Positions 25,776 to 38,131 of a stretch of 64,000 nt of DNA are shown here, piece after piece. The notes under the pieces are model-generated. The model worked only from the letters and a program-made list of their open reading frames with translations. It made no database searches and was not told where the DNA came from. This stretch comes from Xiphydria camelus (taxonomy: Eukaryota; Arthropoda; Insecta; Hymenoptera; Xiphydriidae): contig OY783197.1 of assembly GCA_963678675.1 (NCBI GenBank), positions 25,256,048 through 25,320,047 on the forward strand. The letters run 5' to 3'. Within the stretch, counting starts at the first letter, position 1, and each line of letters begins with the position of its first letter. The position numbers and the translations under genes are program-made.

Positions 25776-28700
25776 GCAAGAAAGCATAGGTAACATTATT
25801 TATTGTGTATTAATTGGATCGTTAGGTTGAATCACGACGCTTTAAAGTCTGCGTTTATTTTGCTGCACGAATATGAAAGAATAAGTATTGGTTCTTGAAT
25901 AAATTGTTCAATTGACATTATGATGTGATTCGAATTAAACGCCGTATTACGGAAGCAACATGCAATATTTACGAAACATCTTGCTTAAAACAAATACACA
26001 TTTAGTATTTCATTTGCGTTGTTTTAAAATCATTTAATGTTATTACAAATACGTATGCTCTTGTTTATACTGAATACTCGTTAAGTGCATAATCTCGATG
26101 CATTTGGAAGCCTATATATGTATGAGCTATAAGATTTCCGGGCAGTGTACGTACAATTAGTCTATCTGGGTAGCGATTAGATTACAAATTTTCATTTTCA
26201 ACGAAGCATTACTAGTATAATACGACGTTCAGGTCTACAATTTATTTCGAGTCACGCGTCCACCGTTAGATAATATCCCGCGGAAAAGAAAGAAAAACGT
26301 CATTCTCTTTTCCTTTACGAAAGGGCCGGAATTGTCAAGTAAGGGGATTCCCGCGATCGAAGAATCGGATCCAAGCATAGCAGAGACGGCGAATAGAACG
26401 AGTGCTCGACATTGGGCTTTTGTTTTCGCGCGCGTTCGCCTTTTAAGTGCACCTTCGCGGATCGGCGCGAAAGCGGAGAAGAGAGAAAGCGAGAGTTCAG
26501 TGCCAATGGCGTCTGCATAAGACACCCTTACGGATATACTCGCGCGCTTGCGCGTCTTAAACGTCCTTGCTACTACATCGTACGGATATTTTCCTCGGTA
26601 AAAGTGTCCTCGAGAGAAACGTATTATGAAATATCGAGGGGGTAGAAGGAGTCAGGAGAGGATTTTGATACGTCTTATATGTGCACTGCAAACAAATTTG
26701 TATTAAGTTTAATATAATTGTATGTACAGTTTTTATCCAATACGTGATTATGATAATTAATATACTCTGTTATGAAAGTAAGGGAAATTTAATAAGATAA
26801 AATACATTAATTTTCATAATTAAGGAGTAAGAAAGTTTTTACCTTCAAAGATTTGAGTTTATAATATTTTTCCAATTTTTCAAAATTAATAGATATACCT
26901 AAATCAGATCTCGTTAATAAATGTATTAATATTTCCGGTGTATGTTATGTTGGACAGTTTAGGTTAGGTTGTTTTCATTTTTAAGGCATCGCTTTATTCC
27001 ACCCTCGCACTGAAGGATCTGCGGTTCGGACACGTTCGACTAAAATTCTCCCCTTTCGAAAAAGTTACAGTCGCCCAGCGCGAAGCGTAGGTTCGCCGAG
27101 GGGTTAGCAGGGGGATGGTTCTTCCGAAATAGCAACTCCCACGTGCACGTGCTCCGTCGTGGGTGAACGCAGGATGCCGTAGACACGCGACGACAAGCTA
27201 TCTACGTTGTTAACACGAGATAACGTACTCTCCGACGATTTATACGTTTCTTATGCTAGACTTTTTTTCCTTTTGAATGACAATTGTCCTCTAAGAACGA
27301 GTCTAGAGGACCGTGATATTTCTGTTCTTCTATAACCCTTTAATTATTTGTTGACATTAAAGGGTGAAAGTGTTTATATCGAATGAAAAATGTTGCTACG
27401 TTTTAAGATGCTCCGGGGATGATATTATTATTATTTACGAAAACAGTATCCATTCGAAGAATAATTTTCACTCAGAGATCCGTAAATTATGCATGGTTTC
27501 GTTGCACGTTAGGCGCACTTGACAATGAGACGAAAATGGTTTTCGCCGCGATCTGGAGCACCGCGTATCGTGCATTATTTTTGTACCCGACGCGCGTTTT
27601 TCCTCCGCGATGCACTAGTCACGATCGGATTACTATTCTCGTCGTCGAACGGCCCCGTTCCCCGCATCATTCGTCACTTCTGAAAGTCCGAACGTGAGCC
27701 GGAAATGAAGTCCCGCGGTTATGATTTTCGATTTTAACACGACGCGGTTCGGGTTAATTTTAGCTCGTCTGAGAGTGCGTCGACGCGACGAGAATTTTTG
27801 TTTATCAATTAATCATAACTCCTTCGTTGTTCGTGGGGCTGGAAATCGGGAAATTCGTGCTTCGAATAAATATACAGAGAAGAGGAAATATGGGATCTAC
27901 TAAAAATTACTAGCGGGGACAAAAATAATAATTTGTTTAGATCAATTAAATCTTCTTTTTCATATAAATTAAATATTTCCTCCTCTCAATCACATACCTA
28001 CTATTTCACATGATTGCAAGGAACGGAGATATTTAATTATTGATGTATTGATAAATTTCATTGATACGAATAAATAATGACTTGCGACCTCGCAAGTCAT
28101 TTTCAGTAGATCCAATTAATTCTTTTTCTTTGTATCGAAGTTTATTTCGAGGTTCTTTCAAAGATGGTCAGATGTGTTTCGAAGAATAAAAAACGACGCT
28201 ACGTGTAGGTATAGCTATATTCTCACACTCTCCCCGCGTGTCGCCTGTGTCGTTACAACTAATCAATAGACACCCCGAGTAGTTCGCGTTTCTCAATTCC
28301 TCCCCGAATAACGCGTTTTCTTCGAGACTCGAAAGCATCACACCGTCGCACCCGGTAAAAATTCGTCGAAAAAGCTGCCCGTGCAGCGTGCAGCCACGTC
28401 GACATCGCACTTCCTCTTTAAGTTCGCGCGCGATTCCTCGGTGCGGTCATTAAGAACGAGGGGGAGAATCTCATGAGCGCGGGCCACGAGGGACGGTATC
28501 GATTCCTCCGCCGACCTCCGACGAGAAGGTCGTAAACCTCCGTCCCTATACGGGATAAAGAATTATTTCTCGTGGATTCGTCAAATTTGCCCTGTACTTC
28601 ACTCGCGAGTGGCGAACACTGTAGCAGTGCTCTAATTAGTTCCACGTTCCAATTAGCGCATCGTTCGCGGCTGGTCCAACGCTTTGGAATTGTGCTCTCC

Positions 28701-30030
28701 GCGTACATTTTGACACTTTCCCTTCGGCGCGACAAACGCGAAGGAATTTGAATTTCTCATGTTGAACTAATTGCGGCAAAGCTGCCTTTACATGTAATTT
28801 ATTATAAAAAAGCAATGCTTCGCCAATACTTTAGAAATTTCGCGACGAATTTCGTCATTCCGTTGATTGCCATCTTCAGATTTTGACTCTCGCAAAATTA
28901 TGCCACGACTGAAATACCGAGTCGTCGACATCTGTCACTCCGGCGGGTGAGTGTTACCCTCTGATCACCCATCATTGCCTGTCATTCGTTCTGAATAACG
29001 CTCGGGCAACATCACCTCGTTCGACGTCAAAGAAATTTTCAAATTGATCGTTATCTATTTCCAATAGCCGCATCAATCAATTTGTCTACCTCTATGTCGA
29101 TTCAATCGAAAATAGAGCGAATCGACAAATTCCCGCTAACGTCATTTTCTTTCCTTTTATAACAAAAAAAGACAATTTCCTTCACGAAACGACGACATCG
29201 ACATTCGCCCCTCAGCTCAACTCACCGGGTTCATGGCGACGAAGCCGCGTACAGTCAAGCCATCAAGCAGTCGCACTCTCCTCTCTCGCCAAAGATCACA
29301 AGAAAATCCACCGCGCCCCTGTTACCCGCAAAATCGCACCACCGGTTCCGATCGAGCGAAATACACCAGAAGATACGCGGGGCGTTCGCGCGATTTCGTT
29401 CGCGACTCGCCTTCAGGGATGCATCCCTGAGTCACTCGCGAGGAGCCCCTCCCTGGTTGCTACAACCCCCGTTGGAAGGCTCATCGCGCATGCTCCGGCG
29501 CATATCCTTGCGTCCGTACTGCGGCGGCCAATGATTTCACATCGTCGTCTTACCGGAGGAAATATTTACGGGAAAACGGGGGACGTTTGTATCGATACTC
29601 CCATCGGACGAGATACTCCCGTACGAAAAGTTGGAATGTATTTGCCACGTGGTAAAAAAACGATCGCGGGTTGTTGTATCGGTTAGAAACACGCGAGCGA
29701 TAGCTCAATTATTTTGAAACGGGCAGATCGTTGGTCGTTAGACTTTGTTCCTCGGAGAGAGTTCGAATATTGTTCGACGTGACGCATCGTCCTCTTCGTT
29801 ATTGGTGTGCGTTCCGCGCTACGTTAATCGTCTTGTTGGTATTGATCTCGTAGACCTTCGAACGGGGACCGATAGGGGTCGTCGTGCCGTTACCGCTTCT
29901 CGCATAGCGGTGCAGGTTGTCGAGTTTTGAATAGTTGGCCGCGAAGACGAAAGTAGCATTGAGAGGGGATTTAGGATATTTGGTGGTGCGGCGGGAAAAA
30001 AGTGGTATTTAAATCTGAAATTGTGAAAAA
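25776..30030. other. CpG-rich, gene-poor region
   Basis: GC- and CpG-rich patches at about 26.3-26.6, 27.0-27.2, 27.5-27.8 and 28.2-29.9 kb alternate with AT-rich DNA. They generate overlapping frames on both strands (up to about 105 aa), but these have arginine/serine-rich, low-information composition and no domain I know. The patches may be promoters or untranslated first exons. I see no assembled gene. Confidence 0.4.
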
Positions 30031-30036
30031 TGAGAG

Positions 30037-30249
30037 TAAAAGTGGGACAGATGCCGCAGTCTCCGTTTAACTTTGAACTCGATTATCTCGAAACACAGTG
30101 GAGATATGTGAAAAATGCGTAGCAACTTTTTTACAGTAAAAATATAGATAAACACTTTTTATCTAAACTTTTCTTCGATACCTGCAATCGATTTCGAGAT
30201 AATCGATTTTGAATTTGCTCATCAACCGCTGCGTCTATTCCACTTTTAC
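30037..30249. mobile_element. Hairpin MITE
   Basis: Left arm TAAAAGTGGGACAGATGCCG...GAACTCGATTATCTCGAAAC is mirrored by CGATTTCGAGATAATCGATT...CTGCGTCTATTCCACTTTTA on the right. Non-coding. Confidence 0.7.
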
Positions 30250-30701
30250 ATATATATTTTAAGCTTCTCCTGGCTTAGTCAACATTCGCGAAAAGCGATA
30301 TAAGTTAATAGACCTTGCCTGGGTTCTTACCCAGCAATATCTGTTATCGAATTAATTATGAAACAAGGGAAAATATGAAATGAAATTAATGAGGATTAAT
30401 TATTCTTTTTATTGTGTACTGAATGTTATTTTTAATTATCAATTCATGAATATAAGTTCATTGATAATAATAGAAAGTATCTCTTAAGGGTCGATAAATC
30501 ACGTATTTTTTAAAGGTGATGACGCAGTTCGTATACAATTGATCGCTCGGTTAACTGATGCTTGAATGATTTGTATTTTTCTATAATTGAAACCTTAATT
30601 TTTCCATTCTTTCGTTTTTTGCAGGATATCACTTGCCTCACTAATCAGTCGAGTTCAGTCCCTCACTTAATGGATTTTAACGTGTTTTTGTGGCTTTCCA
30701 G

Positions 30702-30973
30702 GGACTGGCATCGTTAGGGGGACAGACGCTGTGCGCGACGACAAAAACGCGAAGTGGTCTCCAGGATATTTCTGACGATCCCTCGGAATATACCTTCCTC
30801 GTCGTCTTGTCGTAAATATCCTCGTAGGCACTTTTAACGATTTCCTAATAAGTGCGCGCGTGGTTACGTAATGAAGTCAAAGATGAAGTTTTGCCGCAAC
30901 GAGAGGAATATGTGGCGTGCTCTTGTGGACGAAGCAGGAGATGCATCTTGAGATGGCAGTTGATTTTGGACCG
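30702..30973 (+). other. Candidate 5' exon with a start codon, plus strand
   Basis: A typical acceptor (GTGGCTTTCCAG) is followed by about 270 bases of distinctly higher GC than the surroundings, ending at a donor (GGACCG then GTAGGTG). The last ATG (30953) would encode MAVDFGP up to the donor in phase 0, preceded by several short upstream ATG frames. This is what a translated-start exon of a plus-strand gene with a long intron looks like, but I found no further plus-strand exons in the window. Confidence 0.25.
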
Positions 30974-31627
30974 GTAGGTGTCTTTTTCTATCATGATTAT
31001 GATGATTCTGCAACTATTTCTAATTTCGAGGAGAAATAATTGCGTTTTACAGTATGTAGGTGATTGAATAAATTACAAGGCACTAAGGGGATGGTCACGA
31101 GGCTAAAATGGGACTTTCGTGGCCATCCTGATATATAATATAAATGTGTGTGTGATTGAATAATTTGTACGAATAATATGCGGTTATAAGTATATCTAAC
31201 ATCTGAAACCTCCGAGAGATAAAAATATTTTCACCAAACTCGTGATATTATCAACGAAGAAAATAAATCGTAAATTTTTATATGAAAAGAAAATCGATTG
31301 TTTCAAATCTGAATTTTTTAAATTCCCTGAATTACTCCTAGCCGATTTGCAAGAATTTTCCTATCGCCGTTTCTTTTTATACTTTCGCTAAAAATAAGCT
31401 TTTTCATCGAAATGCCCACTTCACAGCAATCAGTTGGAACGCCGTCAAAGTCGACGTAACTTGTGCCATTTGAACTTAAAAAAAAACGATCCCACCGTTC
31501 ACTTATATAATGTTTGTATTATCCACTATCGCTTTTATTAATTATCGATTGAAATAAAGTTTGGTGGACCATCAGTATGTGGATACAGATATTCCTCAGT
31601 TCGTACTTTGTAATGTCCGTTAAATAC

Positions 31628-31690
31628 TTTATTGTCACTTCGCGCAGGTACAGAACAAACATTTGATAAAAAATATAAATCGCTACAAAT
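31628..31690 (-). terminator. Candidate 3' UTR end of ACE-like gene A, conserved with gene B
   Basis: The plus-strand TTTATT (AATAAA on the minus strand) is followed by CGCGCAGGTACAGA and GATAAAAAATATAAATCGCT. A clearly related segment sits at 42410-42475 downstream of gene B. Shared sequence outside the coding exons suggests a duplicated 3' UTR end with its polyadenylation signal, about 1.3 kb below the gene A stop. Confidence 0.4.
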
Positions 31691-31984
31691 ATGAACAATA
31701 ATAAATCTCCGATATTGACTAGGCCGTTGCGTATCAATCGCCGAAATTTGCGGCAGAATGACCGACTTAACTTTCACACTTCCCAAGTCCATTTGTATTT
31801 TCATTATACTTTCTTATTTTTTCACTTAAGACACGCGATACCATCCGCGATGGATTAAATTAATTTAACGTTCACATTGCCTCTTATCGAGACTGCACAT
31901 ATTAAATGTCGCAAACTTTCAAGAATAATTTTGTACTTTGGTCGCTTTTGAAGTATAATAACTCAATTTCTATGCGCACTATTC

Positions 31985-32220
31985 CCAGGCGAAAAAGTTC
32001 TACATATTTTGTATACGATCCATATATGGATTCGGTCATATATGAATTATATATGGTTTCTATATTAACCATATATTGACTATACATATATGGATTATGC
32101 AAACATTCAAAAAACCAAATATAGTCATTATATGGTTAATATACAAATAATTTATAATTCATATGTAATCAAATCAACATATGGACCATATACAAAATAT
32201 ATAAAACTTTTTCGCCTGGA
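31985..32220. mobile_element. AT-rich hairpin MITE with CCAGGCGAAAAAGTT ends
   Basis: The left end CCAGGCGAAAAAGTTCTACA is mirrored by AACTTTTTCGCCTGG at the right end. The interior is a long AT-rich hairpin dominated by CATATATGG-type palindromes. Non-coding. Confidence 0.75.
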
Positions 32221-32493
32221 CTTGTATATATATACGGATGGAAAGAGGAATGGGCGATATTCAAAATTAATTTTTTTATAGCGAGAGAGTAAGTGAACAT
32301 GTATGCAATCTAATAAATATCCGCGCAAGGATTGATATCCACATGGAACATCGTCCTGATAAAAATGAATAAAGCAACGAGAGGCATGTCATGCGATTCA
32401 AGACTGTATTTGTAATTTTTTAAATTCTCGTTTTTATTATGAATCATCGCCTTTTTCTATTCCATCCTGTACGTATTATACACATAGCAAAAA

Positions 32494-32607
32494 ATAAGGT
32501 AAGTGCAGGTAATATGGCCAACTGGAGTTCGCCCCTTATTACCACCACAAGTTGTAATGAAGAGGGGCGAAGCCAGATTAACTACATTACCTGCCTTTAC
32601 TTATATA
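32494..32607. mobile_element. Short hairpin element
   Basis: Arms of about 45 bases: AAGGTAAGTGCAGGTAATAT...TTCGCCCCTTATT is mirrored by AATGAAGAGGGGCGAA...ATTACCTGCCTTTACTTAT. It lies between the gene A stop codon and its probable polyadenylation site, so it may be transcribed in the 3' UTR. Confidence 0.65.
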
Positions 32608-32937
32608 ATAATAACGTCACGACCAAGGATCCAAAAAATGGATTAAACGTCAACGACGATCGCTTGAAATTTCGTTGACTGACAAAATCAACGCTATCTG
32701 TAATATTCCTCCAACATACCTACATCGCAGAAAAATGTCCAAGAACCTCACCACTTCCGATGAAGATGGTACTCATATGCAATCTTCTAGAGAGAAGCGT
32801 CAAACGCGCAACGAACCGCAAAAGCAAGAAGCTCGTTTTCTTTCGAAGGACGCACCGATCGTAACTCGGCGTTCGTTTTGTACCAATGATAAAATTGGCA
32901 GCTTTATTGTCGAGAATTAACTAGTTATCTACTATCC

Positions 32938-35900
32938 TCAGACGGCATTCGTTGTACTCGTGTCACTATTTTTCTTCCGCCAGATATATATAGCGATGAT
33001 GCAAAATATAACGAAGGCACAGGCAAGGAGGACCGCACTCGCGGTGTAGATTAATATTTCGGTGGTAAACAGACCAGCCTCCGCGTTTTCCAACGCGTCC
33101 TCGTAAGCGTCGATGTACAGTTCCAACGGGGCGAAATAGGCGAGAAGAGCATCCGCCGAGATGTTCTCGATGCCCATGTGCTCTTCGAGAACGGTCATCC
33201 AGCCTGCTTCACCGCTCTCTCGAAACATGTCCCTACGATGCGAGAATACAGGGTCACACCTCCTAAAGTATCTTTAATGAGGACGAAACACTCCACCCTC
33301 ATTAACGCTTGGGTCTTTCTTCAAAGCTTACGGTTAGAAGCGAAAGGTGACATCAGAGAAAGTCTAACTATAGAAGAATGTGAACTTACGTCAAGAGCGT
33401 TCTCATAGGTGTGAAATCTATCTCATCGTACAATAACTCCGTGGAATTTGTAAATTGCTCATAAAGTTGAAATGCTAGAATCGTGCCGAGAAATTTTCTG
33501 CGAAAAATAGATATTTCAAGTTAGGTTCTTATATCGAATTTTTCAAATCTCTGTCGATACAATTCACATCTGCTTACGGTAAGTAAGGTTTATTCTTCAA
33601 GATGTAATTATCGTCAAGATAGGTTGGAACATAAGGAGCCTCGCTCCCGGTTCCCGTGTAGAGAGCGCTGAAATAAAAATCCCTTTTTTATTCCACGTAT
33701 AGAAGTAATGGTGGAGTCACAGCCGAGTTATAATTAGGGGAGAGTTGCCTATATTGAGCCGGTTACTTAAATTGGATCTCCTGGCTATTTTAAGTAAATG
33801 AGCATTTCCACGTCATATATCAGTAGAAATTCAAACCTTTTAGTACCGGTCAGCATGCCTACAAAAAATGCATGAGATTTTAATTTTTTAACTTCCTTGA
33901 CATTTCTTTAATCAAACGATCGTCCTATTTTATGTATTTTTTTCACGCTGATTCCGAAAATTGCAGATATATTGACGATATCTCAAAGGAAATATAAGAT
34001 ATCGGTGATTTCATGTACCAAAAAATTATTTTTTCACAGAAAATCATCGATATTTCGGTTTTTCTTTGAGATATCCCCGATATATCTATACTTTTCGTAA
34101 TTAGCACGAAAAAATACACAAGATAGGATGGTCGAGAGTTAAAGTTTCGCGAAAATTGAAATCACTGAGATCGGTCTGTCGACCACCCTATCCGATGTAT
34201 TTTTTCACGCTGATTCCGAAAATGGCAGATATATTTACGATATCTCAAAGGAAATATAAGATATCGGTGATTTCATGTACCAGAAAATTATTTTTTTCAC
34301 GGAAAATCATCGATATTTCGGTCTTCCTTTGAGATATCCTCGATATATCTATAATTTTCGTAATCAGCGCAAAAAAATACATAAGATAGGATGGTCGAGA
34401 GTTTGATTCCAGAGATTTCGATTTTTGTCAAAATCTTAAGGCATATACTCAACATTTTTTCAATTTTTCGCGAAAATTGAAATCTCTGAAATCGATCTAT
34501 CGACCACCCTATCCGATGTATTTTTTCACGCTGATTCCGAAAATGGCAAATATATTGACGATATCTCAAAGGAAATATAAGATATCGGTGATTTCATGTA
34601 CCAGAAAATTATTTTTTTCACGGAAAATCATCGATATTTCGGTCTTCCTTTGAGATATCCTCGATATATTTATAATTTTCGTAATCAGCACAAAAAAATA
34701 CATAAGATAGGATGGTCGAGAGTTCGATTCCAGAGATTTCGATTTTTGCGAAAAATCTAAGGGGTATGCCTTAGATTTTTTCAATTTTTCGCGAAAATTG
34801 AAATCTCTAGAATCGATCTCTCAACCACCCTATCCGATGTATTTTTTCACGCTGATTCCGAAAATGGCAGATATATTTACGATATCTCAAAGGAAATATA
34901 AGATATCGGTGATTTCATGTACCAGAAAATTATTTTTTTCACGGAAAATCATCGATATTTCGGTCTTCCTTTGAGATATCCTCGATATATTTATAATTTT
35001 CGTAATCAGCACAAAAAAATACATAAGATAGGATGGTCGAGAGTTTGATTCCTGAGATTTCGATTTTTGTCAACATCTTAAGTGTTGATTCCAAAAATCA
35101 TGCACTCTCTCTCTCTCTCTCATCGAGGAAATCTTAAAGGATCGCCGAGATATCGATGATTTCCCATGAAAAAAAAAAAATGTTTTCGTACATAAAATCT
35201 TTAATATTTGATATTTCCTTTGAGATATAGTCAATATATAGGGTATATATATTAATAAGTGCATGATTTTTGGAATCAGCGCTTAAGATTTTGACAAAAA
35301 CCGAAATCTCTGGAATCAGTAGAAATGCTCATTTACTTAAAATAGCCAAGAGGTTCAATTTAGGTACCGGTTCAATATAGGCAACTCTCCCCTATTTATC
35401 GGTGAAGTCAGTATACTGCACGAAGAAGGGAAATATCATCTCCCCTTTATAGAGTAAGTACTTGAATACGTCGCACCTGTCGTTCCACCAATACTCGAGG
35501 AAGTCCTCCACCTCGGTAACATTCTCTTCAAGGATGCTTATCCTCCAGAAGTCGACGAATAAATAGTACGCCAGTCGTGGAAGAACATCCAACGCTGTTA
35601 TCATCAAAGATGTTACGTTCGATTGGAATACGAGCTCCGGATCTTCCTCAAAGCCCAAGGAACTCAGTCGGGCTGGACTCACTGATAGAATGGCGAATAG
35701 CTCCGCCACAGCCTCTTCGAGACCTATTTTATACGAGAAATTTTGACATATTTACATATATTCGAATTTTGCAGAGCTCCTAAATCCTCGAAGACCGTTA
35801 CCCGAATATCTGTTCATATCATTTAATACAGGCGTGCCATCCACCGTCATTTCCTTTGTTAGAACACGTGCGATATCTCTGTGCGCTGCTAAAAAGTTAG

Positions 35901-38131
35901 CGATAGATGTTTCGTTACAGGTAGAAACACTGAAAAGGTGTTAGAAATGATGAGATTATTACACCAATTTTTATCGAAAGTATACAGAGGGAAAAGGTCA
36001 AGTTGAATACGAACTTAATAGAAAAATTTATTAGAGATAAACAGACATTTATTCACATCAAACAAAAATGTATTTGAATTAAATAAATATTTTTCAGGTC
36101 TTTTTAATCGAGTGCAAACCCTGTAGAGCATTTATTTAATTCAAATAGACTTTTGTTCAATGTTGAGAAATTCCTATTCGTCTTAAATAAATTTTTCTAT
36201 TATAGGTTCCTATTCAACTAGACCTTTTTCCTGGGTGCAAGATAGCACAATACGAGTACAATGAAACGCTGTGAGGATAATTGTAAAATATAGAAACCTC
36301 GTTAATCCATCCCAGCAAAAGCTGAAGAGGGTCGAGGGACAAAATTGGTCGAATTGACTGTTGCGCCAAAAGGACATCTGGGGTTCTCTATTTAAAATTT
36401 GTTTGCCCATTTCTGCTGCTGCTTCGTACAAAGACTCGCCGGTGAGAATCTGTGGGGAAAAAAGTGGCGTAAAAATGAAGATAACGTTGGATATCTGTTT
36501 ATCTATTTGTTTATTTCCTTTGAAATTAGGTATTTTGTTAATATGATTGAATATTTGGAGAACGAATAAGAAAGTCTCACCTTATTTTGTAGTTCTCGTC
36601 TCAAAACCTCTATTCCAAATTCTTCTGGTATCACACCATCCGTAATTCCGGTCCAATCGTAACTCTGAAGGGAACCTAAAATTCGTATGCATGGAAGAGA
36701 ATATATTTTTAATCTTCATTATAATGTTGAAGATGGAACCCGCTTATCACAATTACGAATGTAATTATTGAGAAATATTGAAAGACGTTATTATAATAGA
36801 TCATCATGATTATTAAACTATGATTTAATATTTAGCTCAAATATATTTATATTGTCATTAATTAAATGTATTGTAATTTCTCATTTTGCATTTAATTGCT
36901 GGTAACTTACCCAATAAGTAAACCGGAATGGTTTTGTTGTAAATTTCGTTACCATCAAGCGCATTCCATTCGTTATCATACTTTTTCGAAAGACCAGAGT
37001 AGACGAAGTTCACGATCTTTTGATGGAGGCTTATAATTTGCTCCCACATGTATTCAGCTTCTTCGTATCCGTGCGGATAAATCGTCAACATTTCCCAATA
37101 GTCGGCCACGTTTTCTTCTCCTATATAATGTGTAGAATTCAATGGAAGGTGGAATAATGATTATTTATGGAAAATAATTAATCTTAAATGAATCTATGAA
37201 GAATCGACAACTATACCAACCATTAACTTTAGCCGCTATTTCCACGAGCTTCAGGTTACTCGAAAAGTTCAATGCAAGTGGTTGAAATGCACTGTACCAA
37301 GAAAACCAGAGATCGCGTTTGTCTGTGAATTTTTCATCCTGGGATAAAAAATGTTCCACTTCTGAAAAGGAAGAAGGGAGAAGTATTTTTATGAAATTGC
37401 TTCTTTGTTCGTTTTTTTTTCTATTCCATAATTGTTTCACCTTCGCGAGACAATCGTTCTTCCTTCCCCAAGTAATTATAATGCACTTTGGCAAAATAGT
37501 TTAATTTTTTGACTTCCCCGGTAACCGCGAGAATCTGTAAAAAAAAACTAAAATTCAGAGCTTTTCCTTTAAAAGGATAATCTCTGATTTAACATCGAAG
37601 TCAGACTCGTTTACCTTAATACGATCCTTTTCATCGAGCACAGCATCGCCCGGATTTCTCACTAATATGCATTTATATAAAGTGGAGGCGTACTGTGCAT
37701 GTGAACAAAATTCCATGATCGTAGAGTTGCCGATAATCATTCGTTTCTCCTTCTTCATATTGTCAAATTCCAATTCGGTATTGTCCTGCGGTGAATATGA
37801 ATTTGTCGAAAGGATCCGTTTTATTTCACGCTCGAATAATTTATATTTTCTTTTTCCTTGTATGTCGAACATTTTCGAAAAATCGTTTGCTTATTTGCAA
37901 ACTACTACTTAACATTTTTGTTCGCATATAATGTAATTTACTCACCAACTTTTCGCGCGAATATTGCGATGATCTACCCGTGTATGACCATTCGGAAAGA
38001 CCCCGGTCATTACAGCCAACTTTATATTCTAATTCGATCGATTTTATAAAGGGTTCTACTTCAAATACCGATGCACACATAGGAATGAATGTACCAGAGA
38101 ATATTAACTTCATCCATATTGAAGTCACCAA
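32938..38131 (-). CDS. ACE-like protein A (peptidase M2 family), membrane-anchored, predicted catalytically inactive
   Basis: Predicted 638 aa in 12 exons: 37946-38131, 37615-37785, 37441-37534, 37221-37361, 36911-37120, 36581-36675, 36298-36449, 35802-35929, 35477-35723, 33578-33667, 33390-33497, 32938-33232. All are GT-AG and in phase; the total is 1,917 nt. It has a signal peptide at residues 1-21, an M2 ectodomain (motifs ADYWEM, IPVYLLG, LSVSPARL, ITALDVLPRLAYY), a transmembrane segment at about 600-624 and a 13-residue cytoplasmic tail. The family's conserved disulphide pair (Cys-18 residues-Cys) is kept and fixes the alignment: 13 residues after the second Cys (C354), where ACE has HEMGH, it reads RDIAR (367-371). 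Both zinc His ligands are thus Arg and the catalytic Glu is Asp; the third ligand Glu (E396, GLEEAV) survives. The substrate-binding His next to the first Cys is Pro. Peptidase activity is not expected; a binding, chaperone or signalling role is inference. Some Drosophila Ance paralogues are likewise known to lack active-site residues. Gene B lies upstream on the same strand. Confidence 0.92.
33737..35392. mobile_element. 1.66-kb inverted-repeat DNA element holding tandem palindromic units
   Basis: It is flanked by TA (33735-33736 and 35393-35394). The terminal inverted repeats are about 75 bases and begin GGGGAGAGTTGCCTATATTG; the inner ends share GGCTATTTTAAGTAAATGAG. The interior is an array of palindromic units with a period of about 321 bases (CCACCCTATCC cores at 34183, 34504 and 34825, plus a shorter first unit near 33923) and a degenerate edge near 35.1-35.3 kb. 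No transposase frame is visible, so it is non-autonomous. It sits in the intron between exons 9 and 10 of ACE-like gene A, its right end only 84 bases from the exon 9 donor. Confidence 0.85.
35987..36235. mobile_element. MITE family shared with 22016-22246, copy 2
   Basis: The left arm AGGGAAAAGGTCAAGTTGAA...TAGAAAAATTTATTAGAG is mirrored by AAATAAATTTTTCTATTATA...TTCAACTAGACC...CCTG. The element fills most of the short intron between exons 7 and 8 of ACE-like gene A (35930-36297). Non-coding. Confidence 0.8.

Noticed and set aside
28168..29430. Several 65-105-aa frames in CpG-rich DNA
   Set aside because: Random-looking Arg/Ser/Pro-rich composition, no domains, overlapping on both strands.
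32438..32920. 79- and 81-aa plus-strand frames beside ACE-like gene A
   Set aside because: They fall in the presumed 3' UTR antisense strand and a hairpin element; no recognisable features.
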